Assembly: GCF_900230195.1 (NCBI RefSeq)
Contig: NZ_OCNE01000020.1
Location: 61,389-125,388 of the forward strand
Length of the DNA stretch: 64,000 nt
From: Streptomyces zhaozhouensis
GTDB taxonomy: Bacteria; Actinomycetota; Actinomycetes; Streptomycetales; Streptomycetaceae
Direction of reading: 5' to 3'
Each line of letters opens with the position of its first letter. Position 1 is the stretch's first letter. The notes below the pieces were generated by a model. It was not told the DNA's origin. It did not search any database and saw only the letters and a list, made by a program, of their open reading frames with translations. The position numbers and the translations under genes were made by a program. Below, piece after piece: positions 15,120-23,633 of this stretch.

Positions 15120-17474
15120 GTGAAGCTAGGAAAGAGATCCACGAGATCCACGACCGCCGCCGTGGTGACGGCGGTCGCCGCGCTCGGAGCCGCGTCGTTG
15201 GTGCCCGCCGGCGCCGCCCAGGCGCAGACGCCGCCCGCCGACGACACCGTCGGCACCCAGGACCAGCGGTTCAGCGCCGCCGAACCGGAGTTGGAGAACC
15301 CGCTCGCCGAGAAGCGCGAGGCGCAGCGGCAGCAGGCGTACGAGCAGCTGATCGCGGGGGAGGCGGACGCCAGGACGCTGGCCGGCTCCGAGGTGGTGGA
15401 GCTGAGCGACGGCGAGTTCGTCGAGGTCGCGACCACCGGCACCGACAAGATCTTCACCGTGCTGGTGGAGTTCGGCGACGAGATCCACCCCGACTACGGC
15501 GGCACGCCGGGCCCGCGGGTCAACGAGATAGCGGAGCCTGACCGGGAGAACGACAACTCCACCATCTGGCAGGAGGACTTCGACCGGCAGTACTACGAGG
15601 ACGTCTACTACTCGGAGGACCCCGAGGTACCGTCCGTCAAGCAGTACTTCGAGCAGCAGTCCTCCGGCCAGTACACGGTCGACGGTCTGGTCACCGACTG
15701 GGTCCGCGTCGACTACAACGAGGCCAGGTACGGCACCAACTCCTGCGGCGACAACGTCTGCGAGGAGGTCTGGAACGTCATCACCGACGGCGTCAACGCC
15801 TGGTACGACGACCAGATCGCGGCCGGCGTGAGCCCCGAGGAGATCGCCGAGACCCTCGCCCAGTACGACGTCCAGGACCGTTACGACTACGACGGCGACG
15901 GCGACTTCAACGAGCCGGACGGCTACCTCGACCACTTCCAGATCGTGCACGCCGGCGAGGACGAGTCCGCCGGCGGCGGCGCGCAGGGCGAGGACGCCAT
16001 CTGGGCGCACCGCTGGTACGCCTACGGCGACCAGGCCGGTCACACCGGCCCCGAGAACAACCCGGCCGGCGGCACCCAGATCGCCGACACCGGCCTGTGG
16101 GTCGGCGACTACACCATCCAGCCGGAGAACGGCGGAGTCGGCGTCTTCGCCCACGAGTTCGCCCACGACCTGGGTCTGCCCGACCTCTACGACACCGCGG
16201 GCGGCGAGAACGGCACCGCGTTCTGGTCGGCGATGTCCTCCGGCTCCTGGCTGAGCCGGGGCGAGGGCGCGATCGGCACCCTGCCCAACGACATGGGCTC
16301 CTGGGAGAAGCTGCAACTGGGCTGGCTGGACTACGAGGTGGCGCGCGCCGCGACCAACTCGGTCCACCGGCTCGGCCCGTCGAGCGAGGTCTACCCGCAG
16401 CGCGGCAGCACCCAGTCCGTCATCGTGGAGCTGCCGGAGAAGACCGTCACCCACGAGATCGCCGAGCCCGCCGAGGGCGAGGCGCAGTGGTGGAGCGGTT
16501 CGGGCGACGACCTGAACAACACGCTGACCCGCACGGTCGACCTCACCGGCGCGACAACGGCCTCGCTGGACCTGACCGGTTGGTGGACCATCGAGGAGGG
16601 CTACGACAACCTCTACGTCGAGGCGTCCGTCGACGGTTCCGCGTGGACCCCGCTGGACGGCACCGTCGACGGTGAGCCGCTGCCCAGGGACAGCGCCGAC
16701 CGCCCGGTGATCACCGGCGTCTCGGACGGCCACCGCGCCCTGGCGTTCCCGCTGGACGAGTACGCCGGCGGCAGCGTGGACCTGCGGTTCCGTTACCAGA
16801 CGGACGGCGCGCTGGCGGAGATCGGCTTCACCGCCGACGAGATCACCGTGACCGCCGACGGCGAGGTCGTCTTCAGCGACAACGCCGAGGAGGGCGAGGG
16901 CGACTGGGAGGCCGACGGCTTCTCGGTGGTCGGCGCCTCGATCACCGACGACTACCCGCAGTACTACATCGTGGAGAGCCGTCAGTACGTCGGTTACGAC
17001 GACACCCTGGAGACCGGCCCGTACAACTTCGGCTGGCTCACCGACCGTCCGGACTGGGTGGAGCACTACTCCTACGAGAACGGCATGTTGGTGTGGCTGT
17101 GGGACACCTCGCAGACCAACAACAACACCAGCCAGCACCCGGGTGAGGGCCTGATCCTGCCGGTCGACGCCAGGCCGACCGCCGAGACCTGGTCGGACGG
17201 CACCCTGATGCGCAACCGCTTCCAGGCGAGGGACGCCACGTTCGGCCGTTCCGACAGCGCCGAGCTGACGGTCCACCAGGACGGTGTGACCACCACCCTG
17301 CCGAGCCAGGACGGCGTGCGCTCGTTCGACGACCGCAGGGGCGAGTACTGGGACGAGTCCAACCCGGGCAACAGCGTGATCGTGCCCGACACCAACACCC
17401 GGATCACGGTCCTCAGCGAGCCCCGCGACCCGGCCAAGCCGCTCGTCGTGAAGGTCTCCCCGAGCGGTCGCTGA
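15120..17474 (+). CDS. Secreted M6 family metalloprotease (immune inhibitor A-like)
   Basis: A 784-residue exported zinc protease. The N-terminus has a basic start, a hydrophobic core (TAAVVTAVAALGAASLVPAG) and a signal-peptidase site near AAQA. The zinc motif is H345-E346-F-A-H349-D-L-G-L-P-D355, the HExxHxxGxxD of M6 peptidases. The following LYDTAGGENGTAFWSAMSSG contains the Met-turn region. Residues about 450-640 contain a jelly-roll/MAM-like segment (LDLTGWWTIEEGYDNLYVEAS) as in InhA. The start is the GTG at 15120, with GGAGG at 15102 rather far upstream; upstream in-frame codons do not yield a better signal peptide. A strong hairpin follows at 17555. A role in protein scavenging or turnover during development is likely. 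Confidence 0.9.
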   Translation: MKLGKRSTRSTTAAVVTAVAALGAASLVPAGAAQAQTPPADDTVGTQDQRFSAAEPELENPLAEKREAQRQQAYEQLIAGEADARTLAGSEVVELSDGEFVEVATTGTDKIFTVLVEFGDEIHPDYGGTPGPRVNEIAEPDRENDNSTIWQEDFDRQYYEDVYYSEDPEVPSVKQYFEQQSSGQYTVDGLVTDWVRVDYNEARYGTNSCGDNVCEEVWNVITDGVNAWYDDQIAAGVSPEEIAETLAQYDVQDRYDYDGDGDFNEPDGYLDHFQIVHAGEDESAGGGAQGEDAIWAHRWYAYGDQAGHTGPENNPAGGTQIADTGLWVGDYTIQPENGGVGVFAHEFAHDLGLPDLYDTAGGENGTAFWSAMSSGSWLSRGEGAIGTLPNDMGSWEKLQLGWLDYEVARAATNSVHRLGPSSEVYPQRGSTQSVIVELPEKTVTHEIAEPAEGEAQWWSGSGDDLNNTLTRTVDLTGATTASLDLTGWWTIEEGYDNLYVEASVDGSAWTPLDGTVDGEPLPRDSADRPVITGVSDGHRALAFPLDEYAGGSVDLRFRYQTDGALAEIGFTADEITVTADGEVVFSDNAEEGEGDWEADGFSVVGASITDDYPQYYIVESRQYVGYDDTLETGPYNFGWLTDRPDWVEHYSYENGMLVWLWDTSQTNNNTSQHPGEGLILPVDARPTAETWSDGTLMRNRFQARDATFGRSDSAELTVHQDGVTTTLPSQDGVRSFDDRRGEYWDESNPGNSVIVPDTNTRITVLSEPRDPAKPLVVKVSPSGR

Positions 17475-17554
17475 GTGTGGTCGCTTTGTCGCGATACGTC
17501 GATATCTGACGGTCGCTGATGTGACCAACTAGAAAATCGCAGGTCAGAGCATGT

Positions 17555-17589
17555 ATCGGCCGCCGCCCCTCGACAGGGCGGCGGCCGAT
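17555..17589 (+). terminator. Terminator hairpin after the M6 protease gene
   Basis: A perfect 14-bp stem ATCGGCCGCCGCCC / GGGCGGCGGCCGAT with the 7-nt loop CTCGACA lies 80 bp past the stop codon. It has no U-tract, as is usual for Streptomyces. Confidence 0.8.
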
Positions 17590-17645
17590 CGCGTAAGGAT
17601 TGAGTAAGTCCATCTCGAAGGAGAACGAACCGGGAAAGGTGTTCC

Positions 17646-17966
17646 ATGGCCGACGGAGGGTTTGTGCGACTGCCCGATGGCAGCGTCGTTGTCGCGCTCG
17701 CCGTGCCCAGGCCCGACGCGTCGGGCCGCACGGTGCGGGTGCTGGTGCACGCGGCGAACCGCCCCAGGGCGCTGACCCGGCTGCGGAACCTCGGCCTGCG
17801 CGCGGTCTACCTCAGGGGGAACGCGGCGCCGCCGACCCCGGACGAGATCTCCGCGGTGCTGCACCACCCCGAGGGCGTCGTCTGGCGCTCGGCCCCCTGC
17901 GGCCTCACGGAGAGCTGGCATCCGATGACCCACCTCTTCCGCTCGGCCCCCACGCTGGCCTCCTGA
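17646..17966 (+). CDS. Conserved hypothetical protein, 106 residues
   Basis: Small soluble protein with no recognised domain. The start ATG at 17646 follows GGGAAAGG with good spacing. The sequence is well folded in appearance (alternating beta-like segments such as GSVVVALAVPRP and TVRVLVHAANRP), with GRTVRVLVHAANRPRALTRL in the middle. It lies between the M6 protease terminator and a block of tandem repeats. Codon usage is normal for the genome, which supports real coding. Function unknown. Confidence 0.65.
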   Translation: MADGGFVRLPDGSVVVALAVPRPDASGRTVRVLVHAANRPRALTRLRNLGLRAVYLRGNAAPPTPDEISAVLHHPEGVVWRSAPCGLTESWHPMTHLFRSAPTLAS

Positions 17967-17967
17967 C

Positions 17968-18078
17968 TGGGGAGCGACAGCCCGTCCTGCGCGGCTGGGG
18001 TCCGACCGGGGGGCGACAGCCCGTCCCGCGCGGCTGGGGTCCGACCGGGGAGCGACAGCCCGTCCCGCGCGGCTGGAC
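17968..18078 (+). repeat. 39-bp tandem repeat, 2.7 copies
   Basis: The unit beginning GCGACAGCCCGTCC starts at 17974, 18013 and 18052, an exact 39-nt period. The first two units are complete with two mismatches; the third diverges after about 27 nt. The period is 13 codons, but no start codon or ribosome-binding site feeds a frame through it. It lies directly after a small hypothetical gene and before a copy of the dispersed repeat. Confidence 0.85.
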
Positions 18079-18111
18079 GCCCTCGTCGGGTGCGGGCCGT
18101 CACTCATGCAC

Positions 18112-18132
18112 CGCGCAGTTCCCCGCGCCCCT
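18112..18132 (-). repeat. Dispersed intergenic repeat copy
   Basis: CGCGCAGTTCCCCGCGCCCCT, a single arm of the dispersed family, lies 80 bp past the end of the nicotinamidase-like gene. It may take part in its termination. Confidence 0.65.
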
Positions 18133-18212
18133 GAGGCCGTCACCGGCCCGGGGTGCACGCGACCGCTTGCCGCACCACCCCCTCCGTAGTCGCTCATGCG
18201 AACGACCGGAGG

Positions 18213-18803
18213 TCACCCCCTGACGACAGGGGCTCCCGTCAGCTCGACGCCCGCCTCGTCCAGCTCGGTGAGGGCCCGGTCCACGGTCGGCCGGGCGACC
18301 CCCGCCGTCAGGCTGAGCAGCACCCGGGTGCGGAAGCCCGCCCGCAGGGCGTCCAGCGCGGTGGCCCGCACGCAGTGGTCCGTGGCGATGCCCACCACGT
18401 CGACCTCCGTGACCTCCCGTTCGCGCAGCCAGTCGGCCAGCCCGGTGCCCGCCTCGTCCCGCCCCTCGAAGCCGCTGTAGGCGGCCTCGTAGGCGCCCTT
18501 GTCGAAGCACGCCTCCACCGCGCCGGAGGCGATCGCGGGTGCGAAGTTCGGGTGGAAGCCCACCCCCTCCGTGCCCGCCACGCAGTGCTGCGGCCAGCTG
18601 GTCTCGAAGTCCGGCGCGTCCGAGAAGTGGTCGCCCGGGTCGATGTGCCGGTCGCGGGTGGCCACCACGTGCCGGTAGCCGGGGGTGGCCGCCCCGATCA
18701 GGTCGGTGACGGCGGCCGCGACGTCGGCGCCGCCGCTGACGGCGAGGCTGCCGCCCTCGCAGAAGTCGTTCTGCACGTCGACGACGATCAGCGCGCGGTG
18801 CAT
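18213..18803 (-). CDS. pncA: Nicotinamidase / isochorismatase-family hydrolase (PncA-like)
   Basis: Hydrolyses nicotinamide to nicotinate for NAD salvage. The 196-residue protein has the cysteine-hydrolase triad D9 (VVDVQNDF), Lys at about 101 (FDKGAYEAAYSGFEG) and Cys at about 144 (GIATDHCVRATALDA), plus the metal-binding RDRHIDPGDHF segment with its Asp and His ligands. The ATG at 18803 is chosen because GAGGTGG sits 5 nt upstream; a GTG at 18812 overlaps that site. The next gene upstream on the same strand is pncB, whose product uses the nicotinate formed here. The two are 88 bp apart and may be co-transcribed. Confidence 0.9.
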   Translation of the reverse strand: MHRALIVVDVQNDFCEGGSLAVSGGADVAAAVTDLIGAATPGYRHVVATRDRHIDPGDHFSDAPDFETSWPQHCVAGTEGVGFHPNFAPAIASGAVEACFDKGAYEAAYSGFEGRDEAGTGLADWLREREVTEVDVVGIATDHCVRATALDALRAGFRTRVLLSLTAGVARPTVDRALTELDEAGVELTGAPVVRG

Positions 18804-18891
18804 CCGAACCACCTCGTTGGTGCGTTGTTCCGTGGGTCACTCCGGGCCGTGTGGCCGGCCCGGGTCGGCATGAGCCTACTGGGCGCCCGGC

Positions 18892-20241
18892 TCATGAGGG
18901 CGGAGTGAGGAAGCGTGTGGGGAGCACGGACTCACCCCGGGAGAGCTGGGTGGCGGACAGGGGGAGCGCGCCCCGCGCGCGCACGTGCCGGTCGCGGGCC
19001 GCGCTCAGCGACTCCTGGCCGACCGGTTCGCCGTCGCGCATCAGCTCCACGCCCAGCAGCCGCCCGGAGAACTCCTCGGGCACCTCGCCGGTGCCGATGA
19101 CCTCGGCCTCGGCGATGCCCCGCTCGTCGACCGGACGGGCCGCCCACTTAACCCCGCCGACGGAGAGCTTGCCGCCGAGGGACTTCTTGGCCACCGGCCG
19201 CAGCGGCGCCCCCTCCCCGTCCCCGTCGGCGCGCGCCACCAGCTTGTAGACCATCGAGCAGGTCGGGTGGCCGGATCCGGTGACCAGCTGGGTGCCGACG
19301 CCGTAGGAGTCGACGGGCGCGGCGGCCAGCGAGGCGATCGCGTACTCGTCGAGGTCGCTGGTGACCACGATCCGGGTGTCGTGCGCGCCCAGCTCGTCCA
19401 ACTGCCGGCGCACCTGGTGCGCGACGACCAGCAGGTCCCCGGAGTCGATCCGCACCGCGCCCAGCTCGGGCCCGGCGATCTCGACGGCGGCGCGCACGGC
19501 CTCGGCCACGTCGTAGGTGTCCACCAGCAGCGTGGTGCCCCGACCGAGCGCGTCGATCTGGGCGGTGAACGCGTCCCGCTCGGTGTCGTGGAGCAGCGTG
19601 AACGCGTGGGCGCTGGTCCCCACGGTGGGGATGCCGTAGCGGAAGCCGGCGGCCAGGTCGGAGGTCGCGGAGAAGCCCCCGACGTAGGCGGCCCTGGCCG
19701 CGGCCACCGCGCTCAGCTCGTGGGTGCGGCGGGCGCCCATCTCCATCAGCGGGCGGCCGGCCGCCGCCACGGCCATCCGGGAGGCGGCGGCGGCCACCGC
19801 CGAGTCGTGGTTGAGGATCGACAGCACCACCGTCTCCAGCACCACGCACTCGGCGAAGGTGCCCTCGACCTGGAGGATCGGCGAGCCGGGGAAGTAGACC
19901 TCGCCCTCGGGGTAGCCGCGCACCGTGCCGGTGAAGCGGTAGTCGGCGAGCCAGTCGAGGGTGGGGCCGTCCACGACCTCCTGGCGGTCGAGGAAGTCGA
20001 GCATCTCGGGTTCGAAGCGGAAGTTGGTCACGGCGTCCAGCACGCGACCGGTGCCGGCCACCACGCCGTAGCGGCGGCCCTCGGGCAGTCGGCGGGTGAA
20101 GACCTCGAACACCGAGCGCCGGTGCGCGGTGCCGGCGCGGAGGGCGGCCCGCAGCATGGTCAGCTCGTACTGGTCGGTGAAGAGCGCGGTCGAGGGCACC
20201 GTCACCGGCAGCCCGCTGGGCCTGTGGTCCTTGACGTCCAT
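18892..20241 (-). CDS. pncB: Nicotinate phosphoribosyltransferase
   Basis: Makes nicotinate mononucleotide from nicotinate and PRPP. 449 residues, the usual length. Recognisable family blocks are TDQYELTMLRAALRAG (N-terminal), FEVFTRRLPEGRRYGVVAG, EGEVYFPGSPILQVEG, GTSAHAFTLLHD with the phosphorylatable histidine, and VRIDSGDLLVVAHQVR for phosphate binding. Start ATG at 20241, 6 nt after a TACGCT -10 box, so the message is probably leaderless. A near-perfect palindrome overlaps the promoter. pncB divergent from clpS is the conserved actinobacterial arrangement. Confidence 0.95.
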   Translation of the reverse strand: MDVKDHRPSGLPVTVPSTALFTDQYELTMLRAALRAGTAHRRSVFEVFTRRLPEGRRYGVVAGTGRVLDAVTNFRFEPEMLDFLDRQEVVDGPTLDWLADYRFTGTVRGYPEGEVYFPGSPILQVEGTFAECVVLETVVLSILNHDSAVAAAASRMAVAAAGRPLMEMGARRTHELSAVAAARAAYVGGFSATSDLAAGFRYGIPTVGTSAHAFTLLHDTERDAFTAQIDALGRGTTLLVDTYDVAEAVRAAVEIAGPELGAVRIDSGDLLVVAHQVRRQLDELGAHDTRIVVTSDLDEYAIASLAAAPVDSYGVGTQLVTGSGHPTCSMVYKLVARADGDGEGAPLRPVAKKSLGGKLSVGGVKWAARPVDERGIAEAEVIGTGEVPEEFSGRLLGVELMRDGEPVGQESLSAARDRHVRARGALPLSATQLSRGESVLPTRFLTPPS

Positions 20242-20247
20242 GGGGCC

Positions 20248-20280
20248 AGCGTACCCCCAATCTCGTCAAACTGACGATAT
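20248..20280 (-). promoter_or_regulatory. pncB promoter with overlapping palindromic operator
   Basis: On the minus strand TACGCT (20253-20248) lies 6 nt before the pncB ATG. Upstream, 20260-20280 is a 21-bp palindrome, ATCTCGTCA-AAC-TGACGATAT, with eight of nine pairs matching. It covers the spacer and -35 area, where a repressor would block transcription. The -35 itself is poor. The identity of the regulator is unknown; an NAD-metabolism regulator is an inference from the target. Confidence 0.6.
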
Positions 20281-20358
20281 CTCGTGGCGTGGCGTCGCCC
20301 ACCCCCTCTGTCCTGGGCGTTTGGGTCCGAACGGCGCGGTGGTGGCAGCATGGGGGGT

Positions 20359-20661
20359 GTGACTGCCATGCCCGTGGAGATCGAACGCACCGAGGAGCAG
20401 GCGACGCCCGACGAGGCGCCGGTGCCGGAAGTCCCCTGGGTCACCGTGGTGCACAACGACCCGGTGAATCTGATGAGTTACGTCACCTATGTCTTCCAGG
20501 CGTATTTCGGCTACTCGAAGGACAAGGCCAAGAAGCTGATGCTCGACGTCCACCACAAGGGGCGGGCCGTGGTCTCCCAGGGCAGCCGCGAGGAGATGGA
20601 ACGGGACGTGCAGGCGATGCACGGTTACGGGCTCTGGGCCACGCTCCAGCGGGAGAGCTGA
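20359..20661 (+). CDS. clpS: ATP-dependent Clp protease adaptor ClpS
   Basis: Adaptor that binds N-degron substrates and delivers them to a ClpC/ClpA unfoldase. The ClpS core spans about 25-100: PWVTVVHNDPVNLMSYVTYVF carries the HNDP substrate pocket, and DVHHKGRAVVSQGSREEME is the Clp-docking face. The GTG at 20359 is preferred because CAGCAT, a one-mismatch -10 box, is 7 nt upstream and would give a leaderless message. The ATG at 20368 with GGGGGG upstream is almost as likely. The stop overlaps the next start (TGATG), so the DUF2017 gene is translationally coupled. Confidence 0.93.
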   Translation: MTAMPVEIERTEEQATPDEAPVPEVPWVTVVHNDPVNLMSYVTYVFQAYFGYSKDKAKKLMLDVHHKGRAVVSQGSREEMERDVQAMHGYGLWATLQRES

Positions 20662-21266
20662 TGCCGGGCTTCTTCGAGTCGGCGGGTGCCGACGGGGGCG
20701 CCTCGGTGGCGCTGGACGACGGCGAGCTCTCCGTCCTTCGCAGTCTGACCGTTCAGCTTCTTGAACTGATCGGACCGGATCAGCACGAGAACGAGGATGT
20801 CGATCCCCTGCAGGCGCTCTTCGCCGAGGGGCCCAGCGAACCACCGCGCGATCCGGCGCTGGCGCGCCTTTTCCCGGACGCCTACGGCGACCCGGGGGCG
20901 CCGGCCGACGAGGCGGCGGTCACCCGTTCGGCCGAATTCCGCCGCTATACCGAGAACGAGTTGCGCACCCGGAAGCGGGAGCGGCTGCTGGCGATGGTGC
21001 ACGGCCTCGACGAGGCGCGCGGCGCGCCGCGCGACCGCGAGGGGAACGCGGTGCTGACGCTGGACCGGGCGGCCTCGGACGGCTGGCTCGGCGGGCTCAA
21101 CGACCTGCGGCTGGTGATCGGCGCGCGGCTCGGTATCGAGGACGAGTCGACCACCGAGAAGCTTTTCGACCTTCCGGACGAGGACCCGCGAAAGGCCATG
21201 GTGATCGCCTTTCTGTGGCTGGGGAGTCTCCAGGAGACCCTGGTGGACACGCTTCTCCCCGAGTAG
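20661..21266 (+). CDS. DUF2017 family protein
   Basis: A 201-residue soluble acidic protein of unknown function, found beside clpS throughout actinobacteria (the Rv1332 position in M. tuberculosis). Family blocks seen are LRSLTVQLLELIGP, RLFPDAY, EFRRYTENELRTRKRERL, WLGGLNDLRLVIGARLGI and IAFLWLGSLQETLVD. The ATG at 20661 overlaps the clpS stop by one base. A role linked to ClpS-dependent proteolysis is suggested only by this strict coupling. Confidence 0.88.
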   Translation: MPGFFESAGADGGASVALDDGELSVLRSLTVQLLELIGPDQHENEDVDPLQALFAEGPSEPPRDPALARLFPDAYGDPGAPADEAAVTRSAEFRRYTENELRTRKRERLLAMVHGLDEARGAPRDREGNAVLTLDRAASDGWLGGLNDLRLVIGARLGIEDESTTEKLFDLPDEDPRKAMVIAFLWLGSLQETLVDTLLPE

Positions 21267-21279
21267 TCCCCCCGGGCGC

Positions 21280-21295
21280 GGAAAGGCGCCTTTCC
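21280..21295. terminator. Palindrome GGAAAGGCGCCTTTCC
   Basis: A perfect 16-bp palindrome 14 bp after the DUF2017 stop. With no loop it would form a short stem, so it is either a weak terminator or a protein-binding site upstream of the symporter gene. Confidence 0.4.
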
Positions 21296-21377
21296 CGCGT
21301 CTTCCTCGACAGGCCGGGGATTCCCTTCGCGGATAACCTGACGATGTTTTTGTTTCGCGCACCGTCAGGGGTATCGC

Positions 21378-22961
21378 ATGGCAGGTCAGAACTCCTGGAC
21401 CGACGAGATCGACCAGACGGTCAACAATCTCTTCGAACCGGTCAGTCGTGTGCTGACGGAGGTCGTCTTCTACGAGGTCGGCCTCTTCGGGAGCGACTTC
21501 CCCCTGATCGTGGGCTGGCTCGCGGTGGCCGGGCTGGTCTTCACGGTGCTCTTCGGCTTCGTCCAGATCCGGCACCTCCCGCTGGCGCTGCGCCTGGTGC
21601 GCGGCCGCTACGAGCAGCCGGACGCGCCCGGCGAGGTGACCCACTTCCAGGCGCTGACCTCCGCCGTCTCCGGCACCGTCGGTCTCGGCAACATCGCCGG
21701 CGTGGCCATCGCCGTCTCCATCGGCGGCCCGGGGGCCACCCTCTGGATGATGCTCTGCGGTTTCCTCGGCATGGCCAGCAAGTTCGTCGAGTGCACCCTC
21801 GGTGTCCGCTACCGGGAGATCGACGCGCGCGGCCGGGTCTCCGGCGGCCCGATGCACTACCTCCGCAAGGGCCTGGCCGAACGCGGCCTGCCCCGGCTGG
21901 GCGGCGCGCTCTCGCTGCTGGCGGCGGTGACGCTGCTCTTCTTCGCGTTCTTCGGCGGCAACCTCTTCCAGGTCAACCAGAGCCTGGAGCAACTGGTCGC
22001 CGTCACCGAGGACCACACCTCGTTCTTCGCCGGCTCCTCCGGCGCGCTGCTCTTCGGGGTGGTGGTCGCGCTGCTCGCCGGGCTGGTGCTGCTCGGCGGT
22101 ATCCGCGCCATCGGCCGGGTCACCAGCCGGCTGGTGCCGGCGATGTCGCTCCTCTACTGCGCGGCCTGCCTCGTCGTCATCGGCCGCAACGCCGGCGCGG
22201 TCCCCGACGCCGTCGTCACCATCTGCCGCGAGGCGGTCGGCCCCGAGGGCGTGGCGGGCGGCGTGGTGGGGGCGCTGATCGTCGGCTTCCAGCGGGCCGC
22301 CTTCTCCAACGAGGCCGGCGTCGGCTCCGCCCCCATCGCCCACTCGGCGGTCAAGACCAAGCGGCCGGCGACCGAGGGGCTGGTCGCGCTGATCGAACCG
22401 TTCCTGGACACCGTGGTGATCTGCACCATGACCGCGCTGACCATCGTCGTCGCCGGCGGGCCGCTCTACGAGGAGGCCAGGGAGCGGGCGGCGGACGGCG
22501 GGACGGTCGAGGGCAACGCGGTGGGCATCTCGATCACCTCCGACGCCTTCGAGACCGCGCTGCCCGGCTTCCCCTACGTGCTGACCCTCGCGGTCTTCCT
22601 CTTCGCCTTCGCGACGATCATCACCTGGGGCTACTACGGGCTGAAGGCGTGGACCCACCTCTTCGGCCAGGGCAGGCTCGCCGACGGCAGCTACAAGGTG
22701 CTTTTCTGCCTGCTGACCGTCGGCGGCGCGCTGCTCTCCCTCGGCACCCTGGTCGACCTCGCCGACGCGTTCCTCTTCCTCGCCGCCGTCTGCAACATCA
22801 TCGGGCTCTATCTCCTCGCCCCCGTGGTCAGGGCCGAGCTGCGCAAGGTGTTGCGGTACGTGCGGCGCCGGGACGCGGGCGACTCGGACGAGGCGATCGA
22901 GGCCGACGAGCGGGCCGCCGAGCAGGCGGAGTCGGCGGAGGACATCACGCTGGCCAAGTAG
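21378..22961 (+). CDS. Alanine/glycine:cation symporter (AGCS family)
   Basis: Sodium-coupled uptake of alanine or glycine across the plasma membrane. 527 residues with about 11 hydrophobic helices. Family signatures are VTHFQALTSAVSGTVGLGNIAGVAIAV (about 90-115) and FSNEAGVGSAPIAHSAVKT (about 310-330), with KAWTHLFG near the end. The C-terminal 40 residues are a charged cytoplasmic tail. Start ATG at 21378 behind CAGGGG. It sits between DUF2017 and the cysteine locus, where M. tuberculosis carries a different gene, so this is a lineage-specific occupant. Confidence 0.93.
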   Translation: MAGQNSWTDEIDQTVNNLFEPVSRVLTEVVFYEVGLFGSDFPLIVGWLAVAGLVFTVLFGFVQIRHLPLALRLVRGRYEQPDAPGEVTHFQALTSAVSGTVGLGNIAGVAIAVSIGGPGATLWMMLCGFLGMASKFVECTLGVRYREIDARGRVSGGPMHYLRKGLAERGLPRLGGALSLLAAVTLLFFAFFGGNLFQVNQSLEQLVAVTEDHTSFFAGSSGALLFGVVVALLAGLVLLGGIRAIGRVTSRLVPAMSLLYCAACLVVIGRNAGAVPDAVVTICREAVGPEGVAGGVVGALIVGFQRAAFSNEAGVGSAPIAHSAVKTKRPATEGLVALIEPFLDTVVICTMTALTIVVAGGPLYEEARERAADGGTVEGNAVGISITSDAFETALPGFPYVLTLAVFLFAFATIITWGYYGLKAWTHLFGQGRLADGSYKVLFCLLTVGGALLSLGTLVDLADAFLFLAAVCNIIGLYLLAPVVRAELRKVLRYVRRRDAGDSDEAIEADERAAEQAESAEDITLAK

Positions 22962-23016
22962 TCGCGGGGCTGTCCACGGGCCGGGACGCCCCTCCCGGCC
23001 ACCGGGCGGGCCGTCC

Positions 23017-23022
23017 TACGCT
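23017..23022 (+). promoter_or_regulatory. Leaderless -10 box for the JAMM protease gene
   Basis: TACGCT stands 6 nt before the ATG at 23029, with no ribosome-binding site between. Confidence 0.45.
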
Positions 23023-23028
23023 GGGGTC

Positions 23029-23487
23029 ATGTTGACCATCACGGCGGAACTGCGGGACCAGATCATCGCCCACGCCAGGGCCGACCACCCCGACGAGGCC
23101 TGCGGCGTCGTCGCCGGCCCGGCCGGCACCGACCGGCCGGAGCGCTTCGTGCCGATGCTCAACGCGGCCCGCTCGCCCACGTTCTACGAGTTCGACTCCG
23201 AGGAGCTGCTGCGGCTCTACAACGAGATGGACGCCAGGGACGAGGACCCGGTGGTCATCTACCACTCGCACACCGCGACCGAGGCGCACCCCTCCAGGAC
23301 CGACATCTCGCTGGCCATGGAGCCGTTCGCGCACTACGTGCTGGTCTCCACCGCGGAGTCGGGCAACGGCGAGGGGCCGGTCCCGTTCCGCTCGTTCCGC
23401 ATCGTGGACGGGGAGGTCACCGAGGAGGAGGTCGCCGTGGTCGACGCCTACCCGGAGGCGGAGGCGGAGGCGACGCCGGGGCGGTGA
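23029..23487 (+). CDS. mec: JAMM/MPN+ metalloprotease, Mec-like
   Basis: A 152-residue zinc isopeptidase. The JAMM residues are E23 (DEACGVV) and H79-S-H81 with S89 and D92 (HSHTATEAHPSRTD). In M. tuberculosis, Mec releases cysteine from the CysO-cysteine adduct. The same gene order (mec, cysO, cysM) makes that role likely here. A second task is possible: this CysO ends in two residues beyond the Gly-Gly, and a JAMM enzyme would be needed to trim them. The ATG at 23029 is leaderless. The C-terminus is a Glu/Ala-rich tail. Confidence 0.9.
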   Translation: MLTITAELRDQIIAHARADHPDEACGVVAGPAGTDRPERFVPMLNAARSPTFYEFDSEELLRLYNEMDARDEDPVVIYHSHTATEAHPSRTDISLAMEPFAHYVLVSTAESGNGEGPVPFRSFRIVDGEVTEEEVAVVDAYPEAEAEATPGR

Positions 23488-23621
23488 CCCGGGTGAGCGC
23501 GGTCACCCCCGGCGCGGGGCGGTGTCCCCGGCCAACGTGCCTGATCAGCGGGGTGCTTGACCCGTTCTGAGACGGTTCCGTTCGTATGCTGAACGCCCTC
23601 GATCGTCCATCCGGGAATCGA

Positions 23622-23627
23622 TACGAT
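23622..23627 (+). promoter_or_regulatory. -10 box of the upstream ORF preceding cysO-cysM
   Basis: TACGAT lies 6 nt before the ATG of the short ORF at 23634, the same spacing as several leaderless genes in this window. No good -35 is present (TCGATC at 17-nt spacing). Confidence 0.4.
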
Positions 23628-23633
23628 GACGCC

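Noticed and set aside
17968..18078. Possible CRISPR array
   Set aside because: The 39-bp units are directly abutting with no unique spacers, and no cas gene is present.
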